From positions 186,001-250,000 of the forward strand of contig NZ_JBHRXK010000001.1 of assembly GCF_042648505.1 (NCBI RefSeq): 64,000 bases of DNA, in the 5' to 3' direction. Positions 24,989 to 34,865 of this stretch are shown here, piece after piece. The notes under the pieces were generated by a model that did not search any database, was not told the DNA's origin, and was given only the letters and a program-made list of their open reading frames with translations. Position numbers and translations under genes: made by a program. The stretch's first letter is position 1. Every line of letters begins with the position of its first letter. Origin of the DNA: Lysobacter_L cavernae. Its GTDB lineage: Bacteria > Pseudomonadota > Gammaproteobacteria > Xanthomonadales > Xanthomonadaceae.

Positions 24989-25441
24989 TCAGGCGGTCTC
25001 GCCAACCACGATGACCTTGACGGTCGATTCGATGTCGGCGTGCAGACGCACGACCACTTCGTGCTCGCCGGTGCGGCGCAGCGGGCCTTCGCCCAGCACG
25101 ACTTCCGACTTGTCGACCTTGTGGCCGATCTTGGTCAGCGCCTCGGCGATGTCGCGCGGGCTGACCGAGCCGTACAGCTTGCCTTCGGTCGAGGCATTGG
25201 CGGTGATGGTCACCTCGACGCCCTCGAGCGCCGCCTTGCGGCCTTCGGCGCCTTCCAGCTGGGCCTTGGCCTTGGCTTCGTACTCGGCGCGCTTGGCTTC
25301 GAAATCGGCCAGGTTGGTGGCGGTGGCCGGCACGGCCTTGCCCTGCGGCACCAGGTAGTTGCGGCCGTAGCCCGGCTTGACGTTGACCTTGTCGCCGAGC
25401 TTGCCGAGGTTGGTGACATTCTGCAGGAGAATCAGTTGCAT
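24989..25441 (-). CDS. rplI: Ribosomal protein bL9
   Basis: The protein is 150 residues, the standard length. The N-terminal domain carries the signature LGDKVNVKPGYGRNYLVPQG. A long linker helix (NLADFEAKRAEYEAKAKAQL) leads to the C-terminal rRNA-binding domain (EGKLYGSVSPRDIAEAL). It is a protein of the large subunit near the L1 stalk. It lies downstream of rpsR with a hairpin between them and ahead of dnaB. Confidence 0.97.
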   Translation of the reverse strand: MQLILLQNVTNLGKLGDKVNVKPGYGRNYLVPQGKAVPATATNLADFEAKRAEYEAKAKAQLEGAEGRKAALEGVEVTITANASTEGKLYGSVSPRDIAEALTKIGHKVDKSEVVLGEGPLRRTGEHEVVVRLHADIESTVKVIVVGETA

Positions 25442-25550
25442 GGTGTTGCTCCGTATTCGTTAGTGGCGTTGCCGCAGGTTATGCCGGCGATGCGCCGCAA
25501 CTGGGGCTGTCCGAATGACAGGTAGATGTGCAGCGACGCTTGTCCTGGAG

Positions 25551-25578
25551 AAACCCGCGCGGGAATGCGCGGGTTTCT
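25551..25578 (-). terminator. Hairpin between rpsR and rplI
   Basis: Stem GAAACCCGCGC / GCGCGGGTTTC, loop GGGAAT. The T-run after it on the minus strand is weak (CTCC follows), so it may attenuate rather than stop transcription into rplI or protect the rpsF-rpsR message. Confidence 0.6.
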
Positions 25579-25593
25579 CACAGCGGACTCACA

Positions 25594-25824
25594 TCACGCG
25601 TTGTGGTTGTCGGTGTACGGGATCAGCGCGAGGAAGCGAGCGCGCTTGACGCACGTCGCCAGCTGGCGCTGGTACTTCGACTTGGTGCCGGTCACGCGGC
25701 TCGGCACGATCTTGCCGGTCTCGGTGAGGTACTGGCGCAGGGTGTTGAGATCCTTGTAGTCGATCTCTTTCACGCCTTCGGCGGTGAACTTGCAGAACTT
25801 GCGGCGACGGAAGAACTTGGACAT
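25594..25824 (-). CDS. rpsR: Ribosomal protein bS18
   Basis: The protein is 76 residues. It carries FFRRRKFCKFTAEGVKEIDY, then YLTETGKIVPSRVTGTK and the C-terminal QLATCVKRARFLALIPYTD, the complete S18 fold. It binds the small subunit as a heterodimer with S6, whose gene lies 26 nt upstream. Two Cys are present; the first is in the usual KFC position of the Cys-containing form. Confidence 0.97.
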   Translation of the reverse strand: MSKFFRRRKFCKFTAEGVKEIDYKDLNTLRQYLTETGKIVPSRVTGTKSKYQRQLATCVKRARFLALIPYTDNHNA

Positions 25825-25850
25825 GGGTGTGCGCTCCTAAGAAAGCGTGA

Positions 25851-26276
25851 TCAGGCGGCTTCGACGTTGTCGTCGGCGACGTCGGCAGTGCCGACCGCGG
25901 TTTCTTCCTCGTCACGACGGCGACGCTCGCCACGCTCCGGCTTGTCACCCTTCTCGTCCTTGAACTTCATGATCAGGGACTGCTCGGTGTCGGCCGCATC
26001 GCGCTTCATGACCAGGTGACGCAGCACGGCGTCGTTGAAGCGGAAACCGTCGACCAGCTCGTTGAGCACGCTCTGGTTGCACTCGATGTTGAGCAGGACG
26101 TAGTGGGCCTTGACCAGGTTCTCAATCGGGTAAGCCAGCTGACGGCGGCCCCAGTCTTCGAGACGGTGGATCTTGCCTTCGCCGCCTTCGATCAAGCTCT
26201 TGTAGCGCTCGACCATGGCCGGCACCTGCTCGCTCTGGTCCGGGTGGACCAGGAACACGACTTCGTAATGACGCAT
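25851..26276 (-). CDS. rpsF: Ribosomal protein bS6
   Basis: The protein is 141 residues. It opens with MRHYEVVFLVHPDQSEQVP, and WGRRQLAYPIENLVKAHYVL marks the second conserved strand pair. The tail after residue ~105 is acidic and Arg-rich (RGERRRRDEEETAVGTADV). Such acidic tails are where RimK adds glutamates in other species. It is first in the rpsF-rpsR-rplI series, and about 185 nt without a gene lies upstream. Confidence 0.96.
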   Translation of the reverse strand: MRHYEVVFLVHPDQSEQVPAMVERYKSLIEGGEGKIHRLEDWGRRQLAYPIENLVKAHYVLLNIECNQSVLNELVDGFRFNDAVLRHLVMKRDAADTEQSLIMKFKDEKGDKPERGERRRRDEEETAVGTADVADDNVEAA

Positions 26277-26462
26277 TGGTTGTTCCTTGTGGGTGTCGAC
26301 GGGCTTTCGCCCGCCAGATCAGCCCCCCGCCACCCGTCGTCGAGACGCTGGCGCGGTAGGGCAAGGCCCGGCACGACCGGACGGCCGCGCTGGAGCCGGA
26401 AATTATGGCAGCATCAAGGGCTTAGGCGCAAATGGACGCCCTTGCCCTGCCCGATGGCCGGT

Positions 26463-28268
26463 TCAGCCCTGGGCCGGCTTGCGTTGCTGGGCTGCGATCC
26501 AGGCGTCGATGCGTGCCTCCAGTGCCTGCAAGGGCACCGAGCCGGTCGCCAGCACCGCGTCGTTGAATTCGCGCAGGTCGAAACGTGCCCCCAGCGCCTT
26601 CTCCGCTTTCTCACGCAACTCCGAGATCTTCAGCTGGCCGATCTTGTAGGCCAGCGCCTGACCGGGCCAGCCGATGTAGCGGTCGATCTCGTTGACCACG
26701 TCCTGGCGGGTCTTGGGCGAGTTGTCCATGAAGAACGCGATCGCCCTGTCGCGGCTCCAGCCCTTGCTGTGCATACCGGTGTCGACCACCAGTCGCACCG
26801 CCCGCCACATGTCGTAGGCCAGCTGGCCCATGCGGTCGTAGGGGTCGTCGTACAGGCCCATGTCGTAGCCCAGGCGCTCCGCATACAACCCCCAGCCTTC
26901 GCCATAGGCGACGAAGTAGCCGATGCGGCGGAACATCGGCACGTCCGGCAGTTCCATGCCGCGCGCGAACTGGAAGTGGTGGCCCGGCACCGCCTCGTGC
27001 AGGCTCAGCGCCATCATTTCCCACTTCGGTCGCACGTCCGGCTTGTACAGGTTGACGTAGTAGTAGCCGGCGCGGGTGCCGTCGACGGCGCCGGGCTGGT
27101 AGTAGGCGGTGGTGGTGTCCGGGGCGATGTTGTCCGGGATCGGGCGCACGCCGTAGGGCAGACGCGGGATGGTCTTGAACACCTTGACCAACTCCGGATC
27201 GATCCGCTTGGAGATGGCCTGGTAGGCAGTGAACAGCTCCTGCGGCGTCTTGTAGAAGAACTTCGGGTCGGTACGCAGGTACTGGAAAAACTCCGCCAGC
27301 GAACCCTTGAAGCCGACTTCGGCCTTGATCTTCTCCATCTCGGCACGGATCCGCGCGACTTCCTTCAGCCCGATCTGGTGGATCCGGTCGGCGCTCAGGT
27401 CGGTGGTGGTGAAGTAGCCGGCGAGGAAGTCGTAATAGGCCTGGCCGTCGGGCAGCTCGACCGCGGCGATGGATTCGCGGGTCTTGGGCAGGTAGTCGTT
27501 GGCGAAAAACGTAGCGAAGGCGCGGTAGGCCGGCACGATCTGCTCGGCGATGACCTGCTTCGCCTCGGCCTGCAACCCCGCACGCTCGCCTTCCGGCACG
27601 CTGTCGGGGAACCGGGCGAAGGGCTTGTAGAACGGGCTTTGGGTCGGATCGTCGACGATCTGCGCCTGAATCTGGCCGGTCACCCGCTCCATCAGCACCC
27701 GCGGTGGCGTGTTGCCAGCGGCTGCGCCCTCGCGCATCAACGCCTGGCTCTGCTCGATCACCGGCGGCAGGGCGCGCATGCGCGCCAGCCAGTCGCGGTA
27801 ATCCTTCACGCTGGCAAACGGCAGCACCTCGGCGATTCCCTCGGCGGTCTGGATGCCGCCGCGCTGGCTGACCGGGCGCAGGTACTCGCGGTACTTCTGC
27901 CGCCCGACCGACCTTTCCAGGTCCCAGGCGAATACGTCGTAGTGCAGTTGATCGCTGTCCGACAGCGCCTTGCGGTCGATCGCACGCAGGCGTTCGAGTG
28001 TCTTGCGGTCGCCGTCCATGCGCGACTGGATCGCGGCCAGGCTCATGTCGGTCCAGCGGTCGTTGTAGCGCTTGTCACCGCGGTAGCTGGCTTCTTCCGG
28101 GTTTTCGCGCATGCCGCGCTCCCACTCGTCGTCGAACAGCACGTACAGCGCCTGGGTGGTGGCATTGCGCGCCGGCACGGTCTGCACGGCCGTCTGGGCG
28201 TGGGTGGGCGCCAGCGGCGCGACGAAACAGGCGGCGATCGCCGCAGCGAGCAACACGGGACGGAGCAT
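26463..28268 (-). CDS. Exported DUF885-family metallopeptidase-like protein
   Basis: The protein is 601 residues. The start at 28268 has GAGG 10 nt upstream and gives a signal peptide (MLRPVLLAAAIAACFVAPLA...HA). The DUF885 domain fills the rest, with the zinc-site signature SLHEAVPGHHFQFARG (HExxxGHH) and a downstream EGWGLYAERLGYDMG block supplying a further Glu. These proteins are thought to be periplasmic or secreted metallopeptidases; substrates are unknown. Lys-rich and Pro-rich features of transported lipoproteins are absent. It is a stand-alone gene. Confidence 0.88.
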   Translation of the reverse strand: MLRPVLLAAAIAACFVAPLAPTHAQTAVQTVPARNATTQALYVLFDDEWERGMRENPEEASYRGDKRYNDRWTDMSLAAIQSRMDGDRKTLERLRAIDRKALSDSDQLHYDVFAWDLERSVGRQKYREYLRPVSQRGGIQTAEGIAEVLPFASVKDYRDWLARMRALPPVIEQSQALMREGAAAGNTPPRVLMERVTGQIQAQIVDDPTQSPFYKPFARFPDSVPEGERAGLQAEAKQVIAEQIVPAYRAFATFFANDYLPKTRESIAAVELPDGQAYYDFLAGYFTTTDLSADRIHQIGLKEVARIRAEMEKIKAEVGFKGSLAEFFQYLRTDPKFFYKTPQELFTAYQAISKRIDPELVKVFKTIPRLPYGVRPIPDNIAPDTTTAYYQPGAVDGTRAGYYYVNLYKPDVRPKWEMMALSLHEAVPGHHFQFARGMELPDVPMFRRIGYFVAYGEGWGLYAERLGYDMGLYDDPYDRMGQLAYDMWRAVRLVVDTGMHSKGWSRDRAIAFFMDNSPKTRQDVVNEIDRYIGWPGQALAYKIGQLKISELREKAEKALGARFDLREFNDAVLATGSVPLQALEARIDAWIAAQQRKPAQG

Positions 28269-28421
28269 GGCGGATTCCCCTCGGAGCATGGCCCGAGTCT
28301 AGCCCCACCGTTGCGCCGGGGGCTTATGACGAAAGTTGGCTGACCAGGCCGCGCGTCGCAGTTCGCGCGCGTTGCCGGATGCGGTCAAGGCACGGCCGCG
28401 TCCAGCCGGAGGCGCGGGCCG

Positions 28422-28760
28422 TCAGGCCGCGTCGGCCTCGGTGGTGAAACTCTCGCCGCAACCGCATTCGGCGCTGGCGTTGGGATTGCGGAACACGAAC
28501 TGCTCGCCGAGGCGCTGCTTGACCAGGTCGATTTCGGTGCCGTCGACCAGCGGCAGGCTGACCGCATCGACGAAGATGCGCACCCCGTCCTGCTCGAACA
28601 CGGTGTCGCCCTCACGCTGGTCGCGGGCCAGATCGGCCATGTGCTGCCAGCCCGAGCAGCCGGTGCGGGTCACGCCAAAACGCAGGCCAAGCGCATCCGG
28701 CGTGTCGACCAGGTAGCGCTGGACACGGGCGAGCGCAGCGGGGGCAAGGGTGACGGCCAT
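28422..28760 (-). CDS. IscA/ErpA-type iron-sulfur cluster carrier
   Basis: The protein is 112 residues with the three conserved Cys of the HesB/IscA family: one in FGVTRTGCSGWQH and two in the C-terminal ECGCGESF. The fold transfers [2Fe-2S] or [4Fe-4S] clusters to apo-proteins in the cytoplasm. The loop after the first Cys reads CSGWQHMADLA instead of the usual CSGYxY, like some SufA/IscA paralogues in the order. No isc or suf genes are adjacent. It is divergent from asnS. Confidence 0.9.
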   Translation of the reverse strand: MAVTLAPAALARVQRYLVDTPDALGLRFGVTRTGCSGWQHMADLARDQREGDTVFEQDGVRIFVDAVSLPLVDGTEIDLVKQRLGEQFVFRNPNASAECGCGESFTTEADAA

Positions 28761-28977
28761 GGTGACTCCAGTAATTGCGGCACATCTGATAGCGGCACAT
28801 TATAAGCGTCAGGACGGGTGCCATCCTGGCGAAACCTGACAGGCTCCGCATGTCCTGTCCCGGCCTTCCGTGACCGGGTGTTTGCGTGGGCGCGGGGCAA
28901 TGCCTCGCAAGTGCCTGCACTCACCCGGTAAACTCCGGCCTCTCCCATATCGGCCCGATGCGGCAAGGATTCAAGGC

Positions 28978-30378
<1,401 letters not shown>

Positions 30379-30384
30379 CAAGCC

Positions 30385-30441
30385 GTGATTCGTGATTGGG
30401 GATTCGTGACTCGTAAAACCGATCACCCAATCACGAATCAC
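30385..30441. repeat. Intergenic inverted repeat (16-bp perfect arms)
   Basis: GTGATTCGTGATTGGG (30,385-30,400) and CCCAATCACGAATCAC (30,426-30,441) are perfect complements around a 25-nt loop. The arms are built of the near-repeating unit GTGATTCGTGATT, a kind of short dispersed element common in this order. It may act as a transcript 3'-end stabiliser after asnS. Confidence 0.75.
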
Positions 30442-30464
30442 AAATCATCCATCACGGCATCCCC

Positions 30465-30770
30465 ATGATCCTGTTTTTCGCATTGCTGTTTGTCGCCGTG
30501 GCCATCGCCGGCTTCTGCGCGTTCGTGATCTTCTGGCCGCTGTCGCTGGTGCATATCCGCGATCGCCACCCCGCGCTGCAAGACCGGCTTGGTGAGGGCG
30601 CCTTCGCACGACCATCGGCCTGGGGCTGGCTGCTGCGCCGCGGCTACCTGAGCGTCGACGACCGCAATCTCAACGGCTTGGCCAACCCGGCGCGGATTTC
30701 CCTGCTCACGATCATTGCCGGGCTGGTCTGCGCCGGCCTGCTCTGGCTGCTGTCGACGGTGACTGGATGA
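30465..30770 (+). CDS. Small inner-membrane protein of unknown function
   Basis: The protein is 101 residues with two transmembrane segments: LFFALLFVAVAIAGFCAFVI at the N-terminus and ISLLTIIAGLVCAGLLWLLS at the C-terminus. A polar loop (HIRDRHPALQDRLGEGAFAR) lies between them. The stop overlaps the next ATG by 4 nt (ATGA), so the two products are probably made together. I recognise no family. Confidence 0.6.
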   Translation: MILFFALLFVAVAIAGFCAFVIFWPLSLVHIRDRHPALQDRLGEGAFARPSAWGWLLRRGYLSVDDRNLNGLANPARISLLTIIAGLVCAGLLWLLSTVTG

Positions 30771-31069
30771 CAAACGACTATCAATGGTGGCTGGCGACGA
30801 TCGGCCGCACGGTGATCTGGGCACGCCTGCACGTGCTCGAGGCCGGTACCGCCGAAGTGCTGGACAGCGATGGTAACACCCTGGCCTACGACAGCGAGGA
30901 CAGCGCCCGTGCGGCGCTGATGGACGCCGAGTTCGTCTCGCTCGACGGCCTCGACGACGAGGACGCGCTCGCCCGTGGTTTCGCGCCTGGCGAGTTGACC
31001 CCTCCGCGTGGCGACGATGCCGACACGCTGCGCGGGCAGATGATCCAGAAGCTGCCGCCGCGGCACTGA
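30767..31069 (+). CDS. Small acidic cytoplasmic protein of unknown function
   Basis: The protein is 100 residues and acidic (many Asp and Glu). It begins YQWWLATIGRTVIWARLHVL and has an AEVLDSDGNTLAYDSEDSAR strand-turn-strand region. There is no signal or membrane segment. It is coupled to the preceding membrane protein by a 4-nt overlap and lies 11 nt ahead of the PaiB-like gene. No function can be assigned. Confidence 0.6.
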   Translation: MTNDYQWWLATIGRTVIWARLHVLEAGTAEVLDSDGNTLAYDSEDSARAALMDAEFVSLDGLDDEDALARGFAPGELTPPRGDDADTLRGQMIQKLPPRH

Positions 31070-31080
31070 ACGGCCACGCC

Positions 31081-31713
31081 ATGTACCTGCCGCGCTCGTT
31101 CGCCGAATCCGATCTGGGCGCGCTCGACCGGCTCGCGGCCCACGACAATTTCATCACCCTGATCACCGTGCGCGGTGACACGCCGACGGTGAGCCATTTG
31201 CCGGTGCTGTACCGCCGCGAGGGCGACAGCGTCGAACTGATCGGGCATTGGGCACGGCCGAATCCACAATCGCGCCACACCGGCCCCGCGCTGGCGATTT
31301 TCCACGGCCCGCATGCCTATGTCTCCCCGGCCTGGTACCTCGACAAGGAGGAGGCCGCACGCGTGCCGACCTGGAATTACGCGGTCGCGCACCTGCACGG
31401 CAGCCTGCAGATCTTCGACGACGAGGCCGCGCTGTCGGCGGTGGTTGATGGCCTCAGCGGCCAGCACGAGGCCACGGTCGGCAGCGACTGGCGCTTCGAG
31501 CCGGAGCGCGACGACCACCGCAGCCAACTGCGCGGTATCGTCGGCTTCCGCTTGCGTGCCGAACGCATCGAGCTGAAGTTCAAGCTCAGCCAGAACCACC
31601 CGCTTGCCAATCGCCATTCCGTCATCGAGCAGCTCGCGCAGCAACCGCGCGACGACAGCCGCGATACGGCGGTGCTGATGCGCGAGCGCATCACCGAATC
31701 GCAAGGAAACTGA
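31081..31713 (+). CDS. FMN-binding PaiB-family protein
   Basis: The protein is 210 residues, full length for the family. It begins MYLPRSFAESDL and carries VSHLPVLYRREGD, the ARPNPQ strand, YVSPAWYLDKEEAARVPTW and the terminal ESQGN region. PaiB-type proteins fold as split-barrel FMN binders. Bacillus PaiB represses protease and sporulation genes, but the wider family is thought to contain enzymes as well. It lies 1 nt before the SDR gene, so it may belong to the start of the kynurenine transcript. Confidence 0.85.
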   Translation: MYLPRSFAESDLGALDRLAAHDNFITLITVRGDTPTVSHLPVLYRREGDSVELIGHWARPNPQSRHTGPALAIFHGPHAYVSPAWYLDKEEAARVPTWNYAVAHLHGSLQIFDDEAALSAVVDGLSGQHEATVGSDWRFEPERDDHRSQLRGIVGFRLRAERIELKFKLSQNHPLANRHSVIEQLAQQPRDDSRDTAVLMRERITESQGN

Positions 31714-31714
31714 C

Positions 31715-32503
31715 ATGGACCTTGACCTCACCGGCAAACACGCCCTCGTCTGCGGCGCCAGCCAGGGCATCGGCCTGGCCACCGCGCAGGCCCTGGCTGA
31801 ACTCGGCGCCGACGTCACCCTGCTCGCCCGTCGCGAGGAGCGCCTGCGCGAACTGGCCACGCAGCTGCCAAGGCCGCAATCCGGCCAGGCCCACGGCTGG
31901 ATCGCCGTCGACAGCAACGACACCGATACGCTGCGCAGCAAGGCTGATGCCCTGGTCGCCGCCAAACCGGTCCATATCCTGGTCAACAACAGCGGCGGCC
32001 CGCCGCCGGGCACCGTGCACGGCGCCGACATCGCCGCGTTCGAGGCCGCTTACCGCCAGCACCTGATCGCCAACCACGTGCTCGCCGAAGCGGTGATTCC
32101 AGGCATGGAGCGCGACGGCTACGGCCGCATCGTCAACGTGATCTCGACCTCGGTGAAGGAGCCGCTACAAGGGCTGGGCGTGTCCAACACCACGCGCTGG
32201 GCGGTGGCGAGTTGGGCCAAGACCCTGGCCACCGAGCTGGCGGCCAAGGGCATCACCGTCAACAACGTGTTGCCCGGTTCGACACAGACGCCGCGCATCG
32301 AGCAGATCATCGACAACACCGCGAGCAAGACCGGCCGCAGCCGCGAGGAAGTGTTCGACAAGATGGTCGCTGAGATCCCGATGCGGCGCTTCGCCCGCCC
32401 AGAGGAAACCGCGGCGGCGATCGCCTTCCTGTGCTCGTCGGCGGCGTCGTACATCACCGGCGTCAACCTGCCCGTCGATGGCGGGCGGACGCGGTCGCTG
32501 TAG
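31715..32503 (+). CDS. Divergent SDR-family protein lacking the YxxxK motif
   Basis: The protein is 262 residues. The Rossmann core is normal: LVCGASQGIGLATAQAL (GxxxGxG) and HILVNNSGGPPPGTV (NNAG replaced by NNSG). At the active site, where Tyr-x-x-x-Lys should stand, the sequence is GVSNTTRWAVASWAKTLATE, so both catalytic residues are replaced (Asn and Trp). The tail PVDGGRTRSL is usual. This SNTTR...ASWAK form marks a known divergent SDR subgroup that does not fit the canonical catalytic tetrad. It is followed by the aldehyde dehydrogenase gene after a 250-nt repeat-bearing gap and is likely tied to kynurenine breakdown, but its reaction is unknown. Confidence 0.85.
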   Translation: MDLDLTGKHALVCGASQGIGLATAQALAELGADVTLLARREERLRELATQLPRPQSGQAHGWIAVDSNDTDTLRSKADALVAAKPVHILVNNSGGPPPGTVHGADIAAFEAAYRQHLIANHVLAEAVIPGMERDGYGRIVNVISTSVKEPLQGLGVSNTTRWAVASWAKTLATELAAKGITVNNVLPGSTQTPRIEQIIDNTASKTGRSREEVFDKMVAEIPMRRFARPEETAAAIAFLCSSAASYITGVNLPVDGGRTRSL

Positions 32504-32755
32504 TTCCCCTCCCCCTGGCCGCTGCGCGGCCTGTCCCGATCCCGGCCACCGCGCACAGCGCGGTGGCGTTCGGCGATGCGCGAGCCAAAGGCTCGCAAGC
32601 CGCATCGCCTCACCCCACCAGGGGAGAGGGAGTACGCACCTCTCTTCTCCCCTGGTGGGAGAAGGTGCCCGGAGGGCGGGTGAGGGGGTGTCCTTGCTTC
32701 TTGCGCGAAAAACATACGCACAGGCACGGCCAACCGGCACTGTTAAGCTAGCCCC
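32504..32755. repeat. Intergenic cluster of palindromic repeats
   Basis: Three hairpins are packed together: CCACCGCGC/GCGCGGTGG (32,546-32,566), GCGATGCG-CGAGCC / GGCTCG...CGCATCGC (32,572-32,609) and a 14-bp pair CCCACCAGGGGAGA / TCTCCCCTGGTGGG (32,614-32,659). The last is followed by GAGAAGGTGCCCGGAGGGCGGGTGAGGG. The same tail occurs with few changes inside metH (58,220-58,248), so this is a dispersed REP-like family. Confidence 0.8.
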
Positions 32756-34180
32756 ATGCGCCTTCGCCACTTCATTGCCGGTGAGTCCCGCGAACCAGCA
32801 TCGGGTCGCTGGCGTGATGTCTTCGACCCCGCCAGCGGCAAAGCTTTTGCGGAAGTCGCCGAAGGCAATGCCGATGACGTCGAGGCCGCCGTCGTCGCGG
32901 CCAATGAGGCGTTCCCCACCTGGTCCTCGCTCCCCAACAGCGAGCGTGCCCGCTGGCTGGAACGACTGGCCGACGCGCTGGAGGCTCGGCTCGATGACTT
33001 CGCCCACGCCGAGTCACGCGACGGCGGAAAACCCATTCGGCTGGCACGTGAAGTCGAGATCCCTCGCGCGATCAGCAACCTGCGTTTCTTCGCGCATGCG
33101 GCTACCCAGTTCGCCAGCGAGTCGCACCACGGCCAGGCCGGCCTGAACTACACCCTGCGGCAACCGCTCGGTGTGGTCGCGACGATCTCGCCGTGGAACC
33201 TGCCGCTGTACCTGTTCACCTGGAAGATCGCGCCGGCATTGGCCGCGGGCAACACGGTGGTCGCCAAACCGTCCGAGGTCACGCCGCTGACGGCGACGAT
33301 GCTGGGCGAGTTGGCTACACAGATCGGCTTTCCCAAGGGCGTGCTCAACATCGTCCACGGCCTTGGTCCGGACGTTGGCGAACCGCTGGTCGTGCACCCG
33401 CAGGTCAAGGCGGTGTCGTTCACCGGCAGCACCGTGGTCGGCCGTCGTATCGCTGGCCTGGCGGCGCCGCAGTTGAAGAAGCTCTCGTTGGAATTGGGCG
33501 GCAAGAACCCTACCTTGGTGTTCGCTGACAGCGAGTGGCGCGCCCACCTGGACACACTGGTGCGCTCGGCGTTCCAGAACTCCGGACAGATCTGCCTGTG
33601 CGGCTCGCGCATGCTGGTCGAGCGACGCATCTACAACGAGTTCCGCGATGCCCTGGTCGAGCGCGCGCTGGCACTGCGCGTCGGCGACCCGATCGACGCG
33701 GACAACCAGTTGGGTCCGCTGGTATCGCAGACGCACTTCGACAAAGTGATGGCAGCCCTGCAGCGCGCCCGTGATGAAGGCGGTCGCGTGCTGTGCGGCG
33801 GGCAAGCGCTGGAACGACCGGGTTGGTTCGTGGCGCCGACCGTGATCGACGGACTCGGCCCGGACTGTGCGAGCAACCGCGAGGAGATCTTTGGCCCGGT
33901 GGTCACCCTGCAGGCGTTCGACAACGACGACGAAGCGCTGGCGCTGGCCAATGCTGGCGATTATGGCCTCGCCGCTTCGCTGTGGACACGAGATCTCAAC
34001 CGCGCGCACCGCCTCGCTGCGCAGCTGCGCGCCGGCATGGTCTGGATCAACACCTGGCTGCAACGCGACCTGCGCACGCCGTTCGGCGGAAGCGGCGCGT
34101 CCGGCCTCGGCCGTGAAGGCGGTTTCGAGGCCATGCGTTTCTTCACCGATGCCAAGAACGTCGGGCTGCACCTGGAATAG
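32756..34180 (+). CDS. 2-aminomuconate semialdehyde dehydrogenase (ALDH family)
   Basis: The protein is 474 residues. ALDH signatures: PWNLPLYLFTWKIAPALAAG, VSFTGSTVVGRRIAG, catalytic Glu in LSLELGGKNP and catalytic Cys in FQNSGQICLCGSRM. The family is close to 2-hydroxymuconic/2-aminomuconic semialdehyde dehydrogenases. Its position beside ACMS decarboxylase and a RidA-type deaminase supports oxidation of 2-aminomuconate-6-semialdehyde with NAD+ to 2-aminomuconate. It is the first gene of a very tight series (3 nt to the next). Confidence 0.85.
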   Translation: MRLRHFIAGESREPASGRWRDVFDPASGKAFAEVAEGNADDVEAAVVAANEAFPTWSSLPNSERARWLERLADALEARLDDFAHAESRDGGKPIRLAREVEIPRAISNLRFFAHAATQFASESHHGQAGLNYTLRQPLGVVATISPWNLPLYLFTWKIAPALAAGNTVVAKPSEVTPLTATMLGELATQIGFPKGVLNIVHGLGPDVGEPLVVHPQVKAVSFTGSTVVGRRIAGLAAPQLKKLSLELGGKNPTLVFADSEWRAHLDTLVRSAFQNSGQICLCGSRMLVERRIYNEFRDALVERALALRVGDPIDADNQLGPLVSQTHFDKVMAALQRARDEGGRVLCGGQALERPGWFVAPTVIDGLGPDCASNREEIFGPVVTLQAFDNDDEALALANAGDYGLAASLWTRDLNRAHRLAAQLRAGMVWINTWLQRDLRTPFGGSGASGLGREGGFEAMRFFTDAKNVGLHLE

Positions 34181-34183
34181 ACA

Positions 34184-34855
34184 ATGACAACGAACCCGCT
34201 GGCCGAACTGCTGGAGAAAAACCGCGAGTGGTCTGAGCGCATCAACCGCGAGGACCCGACGTTCTTCGAGCGCCTGTCGCTGCAACAGGCGCCCGAGTAC
34301 CTGTGGATCGGCTGCTCCGACTCGCGCGTGCCAGCCAACCAGATCATCGACATGGCACCGGGCGAGGTCTTCGTCCATCGCAACATCGCCAATGTCGTAG
34401 TGCACACCGATCTCAACTGCCTGTCGGTGATCCAGTTCGCGGTCGACGTGCTCAAGGTCAAACGCATCCTCGTCGTCGGCCACTACGGCTGCGGTGGCGT
34501 GCACGCGGCCCTGCACGGCAAGCGCGTGGGGCTGGCCGACAACTGGCTGCGTCACGTGTCCGACGTCGCCGACAAGCACGACGGCTGCATCCACCACGCG
34601 CACGAGAGCGAACGTCATGACCGCCTGTGCGAACTCAACGTCATCGAGCAGGTGCAGAACGTGTGCCTGACCACCATCGTCCGTGATGCCTGGTCGCGCG
34701 GCCAGGAGCTGTCGGTGCACGGCTGGGTTTACAGCCTGCGCAACGGCCTGGTGCACGACATGGGCATCAATGTCGACGCCTACGAAAAACTGGGCGACCT
34801 CTACGCAGCGGCGATCGCAAGGGTCAACAGCTACGGCGGGGACTCACCTCGATGA
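34184..34855 (+). CDS. can: Beta-class carbonic anhydrase
   Basis: The protein is 223 residues. Zinc ligands appear as CSDSRVP (Cys, with the Asp-Arg dyad) and HYGCGGV (His and Cys), as in E. coli Can. It interconverts CO2 and bicarbonate in the cytoplasm. It lies 3 nt after the aldehyde dehydrogenase and 10 nt before the deaminase, so it is fully embedded in the kynurenine operon. ACMS decarboxylase and later steps release CO2, which may explain the placement; that link is inference. Confidence 0.93.
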   Translation: MTTNPLAELLEKNREWSERINREDPTFFERLSLQQAPEYLWIGCSDSRVPANQIIDMAPGEVFVHRNIANVVVHTDLNCLSVIQFAVDVLKVKRILVVGHYGCGGVHAALHGKRVGLADNWLRHVSDVADKHDGCIHHAHESERHDRLCELNVIEQVQNVCLTTIVRDAWSRGQELSVHGWVYSLRNGLVHDMGINVDAYEKLGDLYAAAIARVNSYGGDSPR

Positions 34856-34865
34856 GTGCACCCCG

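Noticed and set aside
26016..28343. 775-codon plus-strand open frame
   Set aside because: Antisense to rpsF and the DUF885 gene; composition typical of shadow frames.
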